Below are positions 53,025 to 61,876 of a DNA stretch of 64,000 nt, one piece after another. The stretch is taken from the NCBI RefSeq assembly GCF_006874625.1, contig NZ_CP030034.1:1922001-1986000 (forward strand). Reading direction: 5' to 3'. Within the stretch, counting starts at the first letter, position 1; each line of letters starts with the position of its first letter. The notes beneath the pieces are model-generated. The model was not told the origin of the DNA. It saw nothing but the letters and a program-made list of their open reading frames with translations, and did no database searches. A program made the position numbers and the translations under genes. The DNA comes from Bdellovibrio sp. NC01. Its GTDB lineage: Bacteria; Bdellovibrionota; Bdellovibrionia; Bdellovibrionales; Bdellovibrionaceae.

Positions 53025-53726
53025 ATGGGAACCATGGATTTAAGGTCTGGTCTGGGATTGGATGCAAAGACGCTTTCAAACGAGGGCTTTAAAGGGGATA
53101 TCAGTCCTCAAGACTCTTCTTTTGAAATCGACGATCAAGCGGGGGCCCCTGAGGGGACTACCGACCCCCTCTTTTCTGAAAATGCCCGTTCAAAAACCTC
53201 CATGCGAATGCATTACGAAGCCCAAGTTGCGGTCATTCGTCGTCAAATGGGGGATTTGGAATCGGTTCGTTTGAACCTTGGTCTTTCACAAAGAAAAATG
53301 GCGCAACTTTTAATGGTCGATCCAAGCGCTTGGACTCGTTGGACAAGACAGGGCGATGAAGCTCCCCCGCATATTTGGCGCGCGCTTCAATGGTTTTCGG
53401 TTTTGCAGGAGAAAATTCCGGGTTTAACTCCCCAATATTTTATCAATCAAAGCCCGCAAGTTTTGCATCAAAAGGCTCTGCAGGAGTTGGATCAGGAACG
53501 CCAAAAAAGACGGGAAGAAATGGCTTCCTTGCATCAAAAAATTGAGCACGTTTCAAATGAGCGCGACGCGCTTCAAAAGGCTTTGCAGCTTGATTTGCAA
53601 AATGAACTGCACGGCGAAGTTGCAAAGCTCAAAAAAGACCTGAATTTTCATAAGAAGATGAGTATAGTCATTCTTTCTTTAAGTATTGCGTGGGCCGCTG
53701 TGCTCTTAGTTTGGAAATTTGCATGA
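53025..53726 (+). CDS. Membrane-tethered HTH protein with coiled coil
   Basis: A 233-residue protein. Residues 80-125 form an XRE-like HTH (LNLGLSQRKMAQLLMVDPSA, then TRWTRQGDEAPPHIWRALQW). Residues 150-205 are a coiled coil rich in Glu, Lys and Gln. Residues 212-231 are a membrane helix (IVILSLSIAWAAVLLVW) at the C-terminus, so DNA binding would occur at the membrane. GAGGGGG precedes the ATG. The stop overlaps the argS start as ATGA, so expression is coupled to argS. The role is unknown; a sensor or DNA anchor is possible. Confidence 0.82.
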   Translation: MGTMDLRSGLGLDAKTLSNEGFKGDISPQDSSFEIDDQAGAPEGTTDPLFSENARSKTSMRMHYEAQVAVIRRQMGDLESVRLNLGLSQRKMAQLLMVDPSAWTRWTRQGDEAPPHIWRALQWFSVLQEKIPGLTPQYFINQSPQVLHQKALQELDQERQKRREEMASLHQKIEHVSNERDALQKALQLDLQNELHGEVAKLKKDLNFHKKMSIVILSLSIAWAAVLLVWKFA

Positions 53727-55471
53727 TAAAACACGACGTCATTCGCCTTTTAGCGACTCAAAAAATCTCTGCTGCCATCACAAAGATGGGTCAGTCACTT
53801 TCTGAAGAAGAAATTTATAAAGCATTGGTGGAACCACCAAATCCAGAGATGGGTGATCTTGCTTTCGGTTGTTTTACACTCGCAAAAGCGCTTAAAAAAG
53901 GTCCGCCGCAAATTTCTGGCGAAATCGCTCAAAATATCGAAACAGATACGCATTTAATTAAAGCGCAAGCTGCGGGTCCGTATTTGAATCTGACTTTCTC
54001 GCCTTTAGCATTTGGTGAAAAAGTCATTTCAACTGTTTTAGATGGTTCATACTTTAAGAAACAAATCTTAGAGAAATCACCGAAAACAATGATCGAGTAT
54101 TCGCAACCAAATACTCACAAAGAACTTCACGTCGGCCACATGAGAAATCTGTGCCTTGGTGACGCTTTGGTTAGAATGCTTCGTTATTCAGGTCGTGAGA
54201 TTATTTCTTCTACGTTCCCTGGCGATATGGGAACTCACGTTGCGAAGTGTTTGTGGTACATGAAAAAGCACAATCAAGAGCCACCTCCGTTGACTGGAAA
54301 AGGTGAATGGTTGGGGAGTATGTATTCGAAAGCCAATCTTCTTTTGGAAGATCAAAACGGCACACCTCAAGAAGATTTGAATCGCGCGGAATTGACCGAG
54401 ATTCTGAAACAATTAGAAGCTGAAAAAGGTCCGTACTATGACCTTTGGAAAGAAACTCGCGAGTGGTCGATTGAGCTGATGAAGTCGGTCTATAAGTGGG
54501 CTGATGTTGAATTTGACGAATGGTATTTCGAATCAGAGATGGATGCTCCGTCTGCGGCATGGGTGAAACAACTTTATGCTGAAGGAAAACTAGAGAAATC
54601 AAATGGCGCTATCGGCTACAACTTAGAATCTGAAAATCTTGGTTTCTGTATGCTTTTAAAATCCGACGGCACGGGTTTGTATGCGACAAAAGATTTGTTG
54701 TTGGCAAAACACAAATTTGAAGACCGCCAAATTGAGAAATCAGTTTATGTCGTGGATATGCGTCAGGCATTGCACTTTAAACAAGTTTTCCGCGTGCTTG
54801 AAATCTTGGGCTTTGAGCAAGCGAAGAACTGCTATCACTTGCAATACAACTATGTGGAACTTCCAGATGGCGCGATGAGCTCGCGCAAAGGCAACATCGT
54901 TCCTTTGAATGATCTTGTTCGCAACATGGAAGCGCACGTTAAGACAGCTTACTTAGCTCGTTATGAAAACGAATGGTCACAAGACGATATTAATCTTGTG
55001 GCAAGCCAAGTTGCAAAAGGTGCAATCTTTTACGGTATGCTTCGCATAGATACAAATAAGAAGATCGTATTTGATATGAATGAATGGTTAAAACTAGACG
55101 GCGAGTCCGGCCCATTCATCCAATACTCACACGCTCGTATTTCTTCATTGGGTAGAAAATTTGCGCGCAATGCTGCACAGAAAATCGATTGGTCGTTGCT
55201 AACTCACGCAAGTGAAAAGCATTTGATGCAATCTTTGTCGGGCTTTAATACGGCTGTAGCGCAAGCTTCAGAAAACTTTAAACCTGCCGCTATCTGCACG
55301 TATTTGTATGAGTTGGCGAAGAAATTTAATGTCTTCTATCATGAGTGCCCAATCGGTATGGAAAAAGACCTTGCTGTGCGTGAAGCACGTTTGGCATTGG
55401 CTGAAGCTGTGGGTTTGACTCTGAAAAATGGTATGGCCGTTCTGGGTATGCCAGCTCCGGAAAAAATGTAA
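53723..55471 (+). CDS. argS: Arginine--tRNA ligase
   Basis: A 582-residue class I synthetase that charges tRNA-Arg. The HIGH-type motif appears as HVGH in PNTHKELHVGHMRNLCLGDAL. The KMSKS loop is replaced by the ArgRS form MSSRKGN. The Add1 domain is N-terminal. The real start is ATG 53723 overlapping the HTH stop; the longer frame only adds HTH-gene sequence. A terminator follows. Confidence 0.96.
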   Translation: MIKHDVIRLLATQKISAAITKMGQSLSEEEIYKALVEPPNPEMGDLAFGCFTLAKALKKGPPQISGEIAQNIETDTHLIKAQAAGPYLNLTFSPLAFGEKVISTVLDGSYFKKQILEKSPKTMIEYSQPNTHKELHVGHMRNLCLGDALVRMLRYSGREIISSTFPGDMGTHVAKCLWYMKKHNQEPPPLTGKGEWLGSMYSKANLLLEDQNGTPQEDLNRAELTEILKQLEAEKGPYYDLWKETREWSIELMKSVYKWADVEFDEWYFESEMDAPSAAWVKQLYAEGKLEKSNGAIGYNLESENLGFCMLLKSDGTGLYATKDLLLAKHKFEDRQIEKSVYVVDMRQALHFKQVFRVLEILGFEQAKNCYHLQYNYVELPDGAMSSRKGNIVPLNDLVRNMEAHVKTAYLARYENEWSQDDINLVASQVAKGAIFYGMLRIDTNKKIVFDMNEWLKLDGESGPFIQYSHARISSLGRKFARNAAQKIDWSLLTHASEKHLMQSLSGFNTAVAQASENFKPAAICTYLYELAKKFNVFYHECPIGMEKDLAVREARLALAEAVGLTLKNGMAVLGMPAPEKM

Positions 55472-55483
55472 TTAGCTTTTCGA

Positions 55484-55527
55484 AGTCTTCATCGAGGAGT
55501 TCCTCTTTGGTGAAGACTCTGTTTTAT
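55484..55527 (+). terminator. argS terminator
   Basis: AGTCTTCA / TGAAGACT, eight pairs, with inner GAGGA/TCCTC stem, then CTGTTTTATTTT. Confidence 0.85.
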
Positions 55528-55655
55528 TTTGGTTTCCTACGCTGTCTTTTATCGCATCTTTTTAAGGCAATACTGCTGTGCTCCTAGTGCTGGGCGTAAG
55601 TGCTAGTCTTTTTACTCAAATCAAACCATGATCTCCTCGCAATAAATCAAAAATG

Positions 55656-55683
55656 CCTTGAATGAATCAAAATTGATTCAAGG
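55656..55683. promoter_or_regulatory. Nested palindromes at the leucine dehydrogenase start
   Basis: CCTTGAAT / ATTCAAGG (8 pairs, 12-base spacer) enclosing TGAATCAA-AA-TTGATTCA (8 pairs). The element is directly upstream of the start and next to the ribosome site, suited to an operator or an RNA switch. Confidence 0.6.
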
Positions 55684-55698
55684 ATGAAGGAGTCTACT

Positions 55699-56814
55699 TT
55701 GGGAACTTTTGAAGTCATCTCTAAGCATGGTGATCATGAACAAGTCGTTTTCTGTAACGATCCACATGTTGGTTTGAAAGCCATCATCGCTATCCACAAC
55801 ACGGCACTAGGTCCGGCACTTGGTGGCACTCGTATGTGGAACTATAAAAATGAAGATGAAGCTTTGGTAGACGTTCTTCGTCTTTCTAAAGGTATGACTT
55901 ATAAAGCGGCGGCTTCAGGTTTGAACTTGGGTGGCGGTAAAGCTGTTATCATCGGCGATCCTAAGACACAAAAATCTGAAGGTTTGTTCCGTGCTTTTGG
56001 TCAATTCGTAAACTCTTTGAATGGTAAATACATCACGGCTGAAGACGTTGGTACTTCGGTTCAAGATATGGAACACATCTACATGGAAACTCCTTGGGTG
56101 ACTGGTATCCCTAAGGACTTCGGTGGTTCTGGTGATCCATCTCCGTACACTGCACACGGTGTTTTGATGGGTATTAAAGCGTCTGCTAAAGAGAAATTCG
56201 GTACAGACTCTTTGAAAGGTCTGCGCATCGCGGTTCAAGGTCTTGGTAACGTAGGTTCAAACCTTGTGAAATACTTGAAAGAAGAAGGCGCTGAAGTGAT
56301 CGTTGCGGACATCGACATGGCTCGCACTAAAAAGATCTCTGAAACAATGGGTGCTAAAGCTGTTTCTTCTGACGAAATTCTTTTCCAAGAATGCGACATC
56401 TTGGCTCCATGTGCTTTGGGTGCGATCGTTAATGATCAAACTATCACGAAGTTCAAAACTAAAGTGATCGCTGGTGGCGCGAATAACGTATTGGCTGAAG
56501 CTCGTCACGGGGATCAATTGAAAGAATTGGGCATTTTGTACGCTCCAGATTACGTGATCAATGCCGGTGGTTTGATGAACGTATTCGTTGAACTTGAAGG
56601 TTACTCTCCAGACCGTGCGTTTGAAAAAACAAAACGCGTTTATGACAATATCCTTAAAGTTTACGAAATCGCAAAACGCGACAATATCGGTACGCACACA
56701 GCGGCAGACCGCTTGGCTGAAGAGCGTATCAACACAATTGGTCGCTTGAAACAACGCCATCCAGGTAAGTCTTCACGTGCATTTACAACATTGCGTGAAG
56801 TTCACAACCGCTAG
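55699..56814 (+). CDS. Leucine dehydrogenase (Glu/Leu/Phe/Val family)
   Basis: An enzyme of about 371 residues that deaminates branched-chain or aromatic amino acids with [50 protein letters not shown] and [15 protein letters not shown] are diagnostic of leucine dehydrogenase and relatives. I choose TTG 55699 because AAGGAG stands 6 bases before it and the resulting N-terminus ([11 protein letters not shown]) aligns with known enzymes. The ATG at 55684 is upstream of that site. A palindrome precedes it. Confidence 0.93.
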   Translation: MGTFEVISKHGDHEQVVFCNDPHVGLKAIIAIHNTALGPALGGTRMWNYKNEDEALVDVLRLSKGMTYKAAASGLNLGGGKAVIIGDPKTQKSEGLFRAFGQFVNSLNGKYITAEDVGTSVQDMEHIYMETPWVTGIPKDFGGSGDPSPYTAHGVLMGIKASAKEKFGTDSLKGLRIAVQGLGNVGSNLVKYLKEEGAEVIVADIDMARTKKISETMGAKAVSSDEILFQECDILAPCALGAIVNDQTITKFKTKVIAGGANNVLAEARHGDQLKELGILYAPDYVINAGGLMNVFVELEGYSPDRAFEKTKRVYDNILKVYEIAKRDNIGTHTAADRLAEERINTIGRLKQRHPGKSSRAFTTLREVHNR

Positions 56815-56838
56815 TCGTTTTCATAGCGAAAAAGTAAT

Positions 56839-56869
56839 AAAAAAGGCTGGCTTCGTGCTGGCCTTTTTT
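56839..56869 (+). terminator. Terminator of leucine dehydrogenase
   Basis: AAAAAGGC / GCCTTTTT stem with an inner GGCTTCGTGCTG loop, then T-rich. Confidence 0.85.
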
Positions 56870-56984
56870 ATTTATAAACTCAGTGCGTAATATCTCTGGT
56901 TTCGTGAGGCGCTTTCTTGACTAAGGTCGGCGCAGTAAAGAACAATTGTCGCTTGTAAGTATTTATTAACAGCGAGGAATTATC

Positions 56985-57791
56985 TTGAGCACGAAACTTT
57001 CTAAAGAAGATTTGAAATCACCAGATCAGGTCACAAAAACTTTGCGCGAAGGCTTTGTTTGGACAACAACGCATTCAAAACTAGTTGTTGGCGCAATTGC
57101 TATCTTCGTTGTTATCGGTGGTGGCATCTCTATCAGCGGTTATCTTTCAGAGAAAAAAGAAACTGAAGTTCAAGAGAAATACTTCCTTGTTGAAAAAGCC
57201 TACAACGATAAAAAACGTGGTTTTGAAGAAGCTTCTCGTGCAGAGATGATGGCGGCTCAATCTAAAGATAAAAAAGTTCCAGCTGTTGATCCTTCTAAAA
57301 AAGCAACTGGCGATCTACAAAAAGACTACGGCACTGTAGTTCCTGGCTTTGAAGCTTTGATCAACGATGGTCCTAAGACAAAAGCTGCTCAAATGGCCGC
57401 TTTGAATCTAAGCGCGATCTACATCGAATACAAAAAACCTGAAGAAGCTTTGGCGACTTTGCAAAAAGTTGAAAAAGGTTTGAATAAGTCAGATGCAACA
57501 AGTGCTTTGATCCTTCTGCAAACAGGTAACGTTCAAGCTGATAAAGGTGATTGCAAAGCCGCAGTTGATTCTTACCAAAAGATCGCTGATTCAAAAGCTT
57601 TCCAATTTGCTCACGATGAAGCGAAACTTCGTATGGGTCTATGCTATGAAGCAATGAATGACTCTGCAAAAGCAGAACAACTTTACACAGAAGTAGCGAA
57701 GAAAGAAAATTCAGAAGCGCCTACGGATGTTGCGGCTGTTCGTGAAGCTAGCAAATATCTTCGTTTGTTGAAGGCTAAAAAGAGCCTTTAG
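56985..57791 (+). CDS. YfgM-like TPR membrane protein
   Basis: A 268-residue protein. A membrane helix at about residues 33-53 is followed by a TPR-like periplasmic part (MAALNLSAIYIEYKKPEEALATL, LILLQTGNVQADKGDCKAAVDSY, RMGLCYEAMNDSAKAEQLY). The gene begins with TTG after GAGGA. YfgM is coded just before bamB in E. coli, and here too bamB follows by 48 bases. It likely aids protein traffic at the Sec translocon, inferred from the family. Confidence 0.82.
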   Translation: MSTKLSKEDLKSPDQVTKTLREGFVWTTTHSKLVVGAIAIFVVIGGGISISGYLSEKKETEVQEKYFLVEKAYNDKKRGFEEASRAEMMAAQSKDKKVPAVDPSKKATGDLQKDYGTVVPGFEALINDGPKTKAAQMAALNLSAIYIEYKKPEEALATLQKVEKGLNKSDATSALILLQTGNVQADKGDCKAAVDSYQKIADSKAFQFAHDEAKLRMGLCYEAMNDSAKAEQLYTEVAKKENSEAPTDVAAVREASKYLRLLKAKKSL

Positions 57792-57839
57792 TTTGTCTTA
57801 AAGCCCTGGCACTTAGAGCTGGGGCAGAAGAAGGTATGA

Positions 57840-58991
57840 ATGAAAATTCAAACTCTTTGGCCTTTGTTGTTAACTTTAGTCGGGTGCTCTTCATTTAACT
57901 CCACAATGGAGAACTGGAGCTCTCGCAATAATAAAAGAACCTTTGAAGTGAAAACGGCATGGGTTCGTTCTACAACTGAAAAAGAAAATCTTGGTTTCCG
58001 TAAGATCAACCGTATGACACCACTTTTGGTGGGCGACCTTGTGATTCAAGGTAACGGTCTTGATGGTATCTCTGCTTACAGTCGTGATAACGGTGATTTG
58101 AAATGGCGTTTGCCAGTTGTTAATGGTGTTGAACCAAGCGCAACGATCATTCGTGATCGTTTGTTCTTTGGTGCAAGCGATGGCAACTTCTATTCCGTTG
58201 AAGCCAGCACAGGTCGCGTGCAGTGGACTTTCCCTACGAAAACAGAAAACTTGTCAGAGCCCCTTCTTGATGAAGGTGTCGTTTACTTCTTGTCTGGCAG
58301 TAACGTGTTTTACGCTTTGGATGCAGCAACTGGCAAACAGTTGTGGTTGTATTCACGTCAGGACACTTCGCAGTTCTCTATTCGTGGCGGCAGCAAAGCG
58401 GCGCTTAAAGATGGCAACCTTTACGTAGGTTTCTCGGACGGTTCTTTGGTCGCGCTGAATGCGAAGACGGGGAATGTGGTCTGGGAATTACAACTGAATC
58501 GCAACAAACGCTTCCGTGATATCGATGCGACTCCGGTGGTTGATGGTGATTTGATTTATATCTCTGGTTATGACGACAAGCTTTACTGCGTTTCCGCGGC
58601 TAAAGGTGAAGTTGTATGGCGTATTGATGGCGGTGGTTACAGTGGCGTCACTTTATTTGGGGATAAACTTTTCTACCCTACAAGTACTGGCGAAGTTCAG
58701 GCCTTAGCGAAAGCGAATGGCGAAAAGCTTTGGTCGTACAAGTTAAAAGAAGGCATTCCGACTCAAATTAAAGTCTTTAAAGGCATTGTGACTTTCGGTG
58801 AATCGCAAGGTCGCTTGGTGTTCCTTGATATGAATACAGGTAAAGCACTTGGCGAAATGGAACCTGGTCGCGGTATTCTTTCTTCTCCCCAAGTGGATGA
58901 GAAAAACAATCGTGTGTACTTTATTTCCGGCGAAGCGAATCTTTATTCGATCAACGCTGGCTGGGTTAAAAAAGACTATTTCATCGAGTAG
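57840..58991 (+). CDS. bamB: BamB outer-membrane assembly lipoprotein
   Basis: A 383-residue lipoprotein (lipobox LVGC) with an eight-bladed beta-propeller. The repeating PQQ-like units, such as GVVYFLSGSNVFYALDAATGKQLW and LYVGFSDGSLVALNAKTGNVVW, are typical of BamB. It is part of the machine inserting barrel proteins into the outer membrane. It follows the YfgM-like gene; in other genomes der comes next, but here a small lipoprotein does. Confidence 0.9.
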   Translation: MKIQTLWPLLLTLVGCSSFNSTMENWSSRNNKRTFEVKTAWVRSTTEKENLGFRKINRMTPLLVGDLVIQGNGLDGISAYSRDNGDLKWRLPVVNGVEPSATIIRDRLFFGASDGNFYSVEASTGRVQWTFPTKTENLSEPLLDEGVVYFLSGSNVFYALDAATGKQLWLYSRQDTSQFSIRGGSKAALKDGNLYVGFSDGSLVALNAKTGNVVWELQLNRNKRFRDIDATPVVDGDLIYISGYDDKLYCVSAAKGEVVWRIDGGGYSGVTLFGDKLFYPTSTGEVQALAKANGEKLWSYKLKEGIPTQIKVFKGIVTFGESQGRLVFLDMNTGKALGEMEPGRGILSSPQVDEKNNRVYFISGEANLYSINAGWVKKDYFIE

Positions 58992-59006
58992 CAGGAGCAG
59001 GACAAC

Positions 59007-59378
59007 ATGAAACTTCTTTCTTTAATGCTTGCGATGGGTTTTGCTTTAACAGCTTGTTCGCATGCAAATTGTGGCGAAAACAAACGTGAAAATAAATCAG
59101 GAGCGGCGATCGTGGAAAAAACATCTTCTGCAGACCGTGTGAAAGTTCACAAACCAGATGGTTCTCTTCAATGTGGTCAGGGTAAAAAAATCTCTGTCTC
59201 AGATATGGAGAAAGACCTGAAAGGTATTAAGGTTTATTCGAGCGAAAATAAAAATGACGGCATGATGAGAATTCAGCTTTGCGGAACTCCGACTGGATTT
59301 TCAAACGTCTATGAAATTGATCGTAAAGATCTAGATGCCGCTTTGAAACTTGGTTTTAAAGAATGGACTGCTGAATAG
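59007..59378 (+). CDS. Small lipoprotein, unknown
   Basis: A 123-residue lipoprotein (lipobox LTAC). The mature part has three more cysteines (HANCGE, SLQCGQGK and IQLCGTP) that may pair. It resembles no known family. AGGAG precedes the ATG. It is 15 bases after bamB and may be part of the same transcript. Confidence 0.75.
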   Translation: MKLLSLMLAMGFALTACSHANCGENKRENKSGAAIVEKTSSADRVKVHKPDGSLQCGQGKKISVSDMEKDLKGIKVYSSENKNDGMMRIQLCGTPTGFSNVYEIDRKDLDAALKLGFKEWTAE

Positions 59379-59391
59379 TCTCACTCTGAGA
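59379..59391. repeat. 13-base palindromic element, copy 2
   Basis: TCTCACTCTGAGA directly after the lipoprotein stop; with its flanks it forms GTCTCA/TGAGAC. Same 13-mer as at 6530 and 59439. Confidence 0.85.
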
Positions 59392-59431
59392 CGTCTGATC
59401 TGTTGCCACCAGAGTAACAAATCACGCAATA

Positions 59432-59464
59432 GGGCCTTTCTCACTCTGAGAAAAGGCCTTTTTT
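59432..59464 (+). terminator. Terminator containing palindromic element copy 3
   Basis: GGCCTTT-CTCA / TGAG-AAAAGGCC then T-run. The central 13-mer TCTCACTCTGAGA is at 59439-59451. It ends the bamB-lipoprotein transcript. Confidence 0.85.
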
Positions 59465-59521
59465 CAATCACTTATCGCTGTTCCCACGTTTTGCATAGTT
59501 AAGTATCTGAGGTGATTTACT

Positions 59522-61876
59522 ATGCGAAAGATCTATACTCTGTTAATTGCTTTTCTAATTGCTACTGGTGGGGGAGCCGTCCCTTACGCTCATGCAGGTC
59601 TAACTGCCGAGCACCAGCAACAACTAAATAAGCTAAATTACCTTTTGGCTGTCGATCGTTTGGATTTCTATTCTGATGGTCTTGCTGACTATTTGATGGA
59701 ACATAATCAAGCCAAAGCAGCTGAGGCTATTCGTCAGATTCGCCCTGAAGAATACACAGCTAAAAATTTCTCTACTCAAGATTTGAATAATACAGAGAAA
59801 TGGAATGAGTTGATCTTGATCACTCTTCAAGAAAAGTTTCCTGAATTCAAAAACCTGACTTTAAAAGATATTGAGTGGAACTATAACTTCTTCCGCAAGA
59901 AATTGATGGAAGGTTTCAAAGCTGACGAAATCACTTTGAAAAAAGAAGCGTCTGTTTCAGACGTGAATGCTCATGAAATTAAATATGCAAAACGTTCTAT
60001 TCCAAATGTAGATGGCAAAGCGATCCTTTTGGATTCTGAGCGCTATATTTCTGAAAAAACGACTCGCGCCTTGTTCTGGGATGCAGCTTTAACTGGCAAA
60101 GCAATTGAATTCCACTTGGGTACAGAGCGTGACTTCCGCCAACGCATTTCACAAGAAGACCGCGAAGTGGTTGCTGAAGTTAAAACTCGCGCCGCTAATT
60201 ATAATAAAATGTACCTAGTCTTTGATCCGCGCACGAAAGAATATTCTTACGCAATGACACGTATTTCTGGTGATGACCGCGTGAAACATTTGATCGCGCA
60301 ACTGCGTATCTTGAAATACGAATCTAAAGTGCCTTTAAAAGATGATTTCGTTCGTGTGTATGGTAACGCCAACCAAGTTCACCGTGATCAAGAGGCGCGT
60401 CTTTTAGAGATGTTTAAAACGCTTCCAAAAGCTGACGTCGTGGTTATTGGTCAGAAATCTGCGATCGCTAACGTGATCACAATGGCTGGTATGATGGCGC
60501 AACTTCAACCAAACACTGCGGCATCAGTAGATGTTGGTAACGAAAAAGCTCCAATCACGAAATTAAGCCAAGCCGTTAAAGAGTCCGGCAGCTATTTCTC
60601 TGTCACGACAAAGGCTTCTGTTGTTAAAACTGAATTCGAAAAAATGACGAACCCATTGGCTGGCAATTATGAAGTTTATACTTCTGAACAACCAAGCCAT
60701 GACGTTTCAGACGTTCTTCTTGAAACCAAAGACGGCCGCATCGTGCGCTGGAGATTTATCTCTAACATGTGGGGAGATGAAGTTGTTCCAGTGGCTCGTG
60801 CACTTCGCAATTCAGGCCATGAAAAAGTGGTTTATATCGGTACAGCAGGTGGCTTGATCGGTAAAGGTTTGAAAGTGGGCGACGTTGTGGCTCCATCTAA
60901 AACTTATACTCAAGCGGGTAAATTGCTAGACCTTGAAGCTCCGACTTACGGTAAGGATTTCGTAAAAACGGGTATGACTTTGGGACAAGTGACTTCGCCG
61001 TTCGATGAAACAAAAACTTGGTTCAATAAATGGCAACCAAAGATCGATCTTGTTGAGCTTGAGACTGGTTATTTGAAAGAAAACTTGGGTCCTCGCGTAA
61101 GTTTCCAACCTTACTTGTTGGTGTCTGACGTTGTAGGTTCTGAGCACGAGTCGTTGGCGGTTGCTGCGGCTGATTCAGGTAAACGTAAAAATGGCCAATT
61201 GAAACTTCTTGAAAGCTTGTTCATTCAAAATGGAATCAAAGCTCCTGTGGGCAATGTTGATATGATCTCTGCAGAGCGTGCGGTTCAAGAAATGTATCAT
61301 AAAATTGATACTCTAAGACCTTCTCGCGACGTGACTTCTAAAGCGCAATTGACTCAGTTGGCTCTTCGTAAGGGTTTGAAAACAGATGCAGAGTTAGAAG
61401 CGTTAATTAAAGCGGAACCGGCATTTGATCGCCAATTATTGATGGATAAACTTGAAAAGTTCTCGGGTGCGACAGATTTGCTTTCTAAGAAATTCGTGAA
61501 AGTGAACTTCGCGATCACAGGTTCTGATGAGTTATTAAATGGAACTTGGAATCCTAAGAAGACATTAGAATTAAAATTGATGATCGGAACAATGACAGCG
61601 GCTGATGCGAAACAAGTTTACGCAAAAGAACTCGCACAAATTGCAGCAGCCATGGGTAAAGATTTGAAACTTGAGATCCAGGACTATGATGTTGAAAAGA
61701 CTCGCTCTGCGATTCAGTTCAACTCGGAAAGCAAACGTGTCTTGGCCGCTTTGTACGAAAATAAGATTTTGAAAAAACTAGGTTTAACTAAAGAAATCGA
61801 TAAAAACGGTGGCGTTCGTTTCCGCGAAATCACTGAAACTTCTGGAGGTATGAGATGCGAAGCCGTACTTTTGTAA
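59522..61876 (+). CDS. Exported protein with nucleoside-phosphorylase-like core
   Basis: A 784-residue protein with a signal peptide (cut near AHA-GLT). The N-terminal 380 residues are helical and unfamiliar. Residues about 390-600 resemble the PNP/UDP nucleoside phosphorylase and MTA/SAH nucleosidase fold: VVYIGTAGGLIGKGLKVGDVV (G440-G444) for phosphate or ribose binding, and DLVELETGY (E512/E514) like the family's VEME. The last 180 residues are unknown. An exported enzyme of this family is unusual. It overlaps the next gene by 22 bases, and the ribosome site of that gene lies inside this one. Confidence 0.75.
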   Translation: MRKIYTLLIAFLIATGGGAVPYAHAGLTAEHQQQLNKLNYLLAVDRLDFYSDGLADYLMEHNQAKAAEAIRQIRPEEYTAKNFSTQDLNNTEKWNELILITLQEKFPEFKNLTLKDIEWNYNFFRKKLMEGFKADEITLKKEASVSDVNAHEIKYAKRSIPNVDGKAILLDSERYISEKTTRALFWDAALTGKAIEFHLGTERDFRQRISQEDREVVAEVKTRAANYNKMYLVFDPRTKEYSYAMTRISGDDRVKHLIAQLRILKYESKVPLKDDFVRVYGNANQVHRDQEARLLEMFKTLPKADVVVIGQKSAIANVITMAGMMAQLQPNTAASVDVGNEKAPITKLSQAVKESGSYFSVTTKASVVKTEFEKMTNPLAGNYEVYTSEQPSHDVSDVLLETKDGRIVRWRFISNMWGDEVVPVARALRNSGHEKVVYIGTAGGLIGKGLKVGDVVAPSKTYTQAGKLLDLEAPTYGKDFVKTGMTLGQVTSPFDETKTWFNKWQPKIDLVELETGYLKENLGPRVSFQPYLLVSDVVGSEHESLAVAAADSGKRKNGQLKLLESLFIQNGIKAPVGNVDMISAERAVQEMYHKIDTLRPSRDVTSKAQLTQLALRKGLKTDAELEALIKAEPAFDRQLLMDKLEKFSGATDLLSKKFVKVNFAITGSDELLNGTWNPKKTLELKLMIGTMTAADAKQVYAKELAQIAAAMGKDLKLEIQDYDVEKTRSAIQFNSESKRVLAALYENKILKKLGLTKEIDKNGGVRFREITETSGGMRCEAVLL

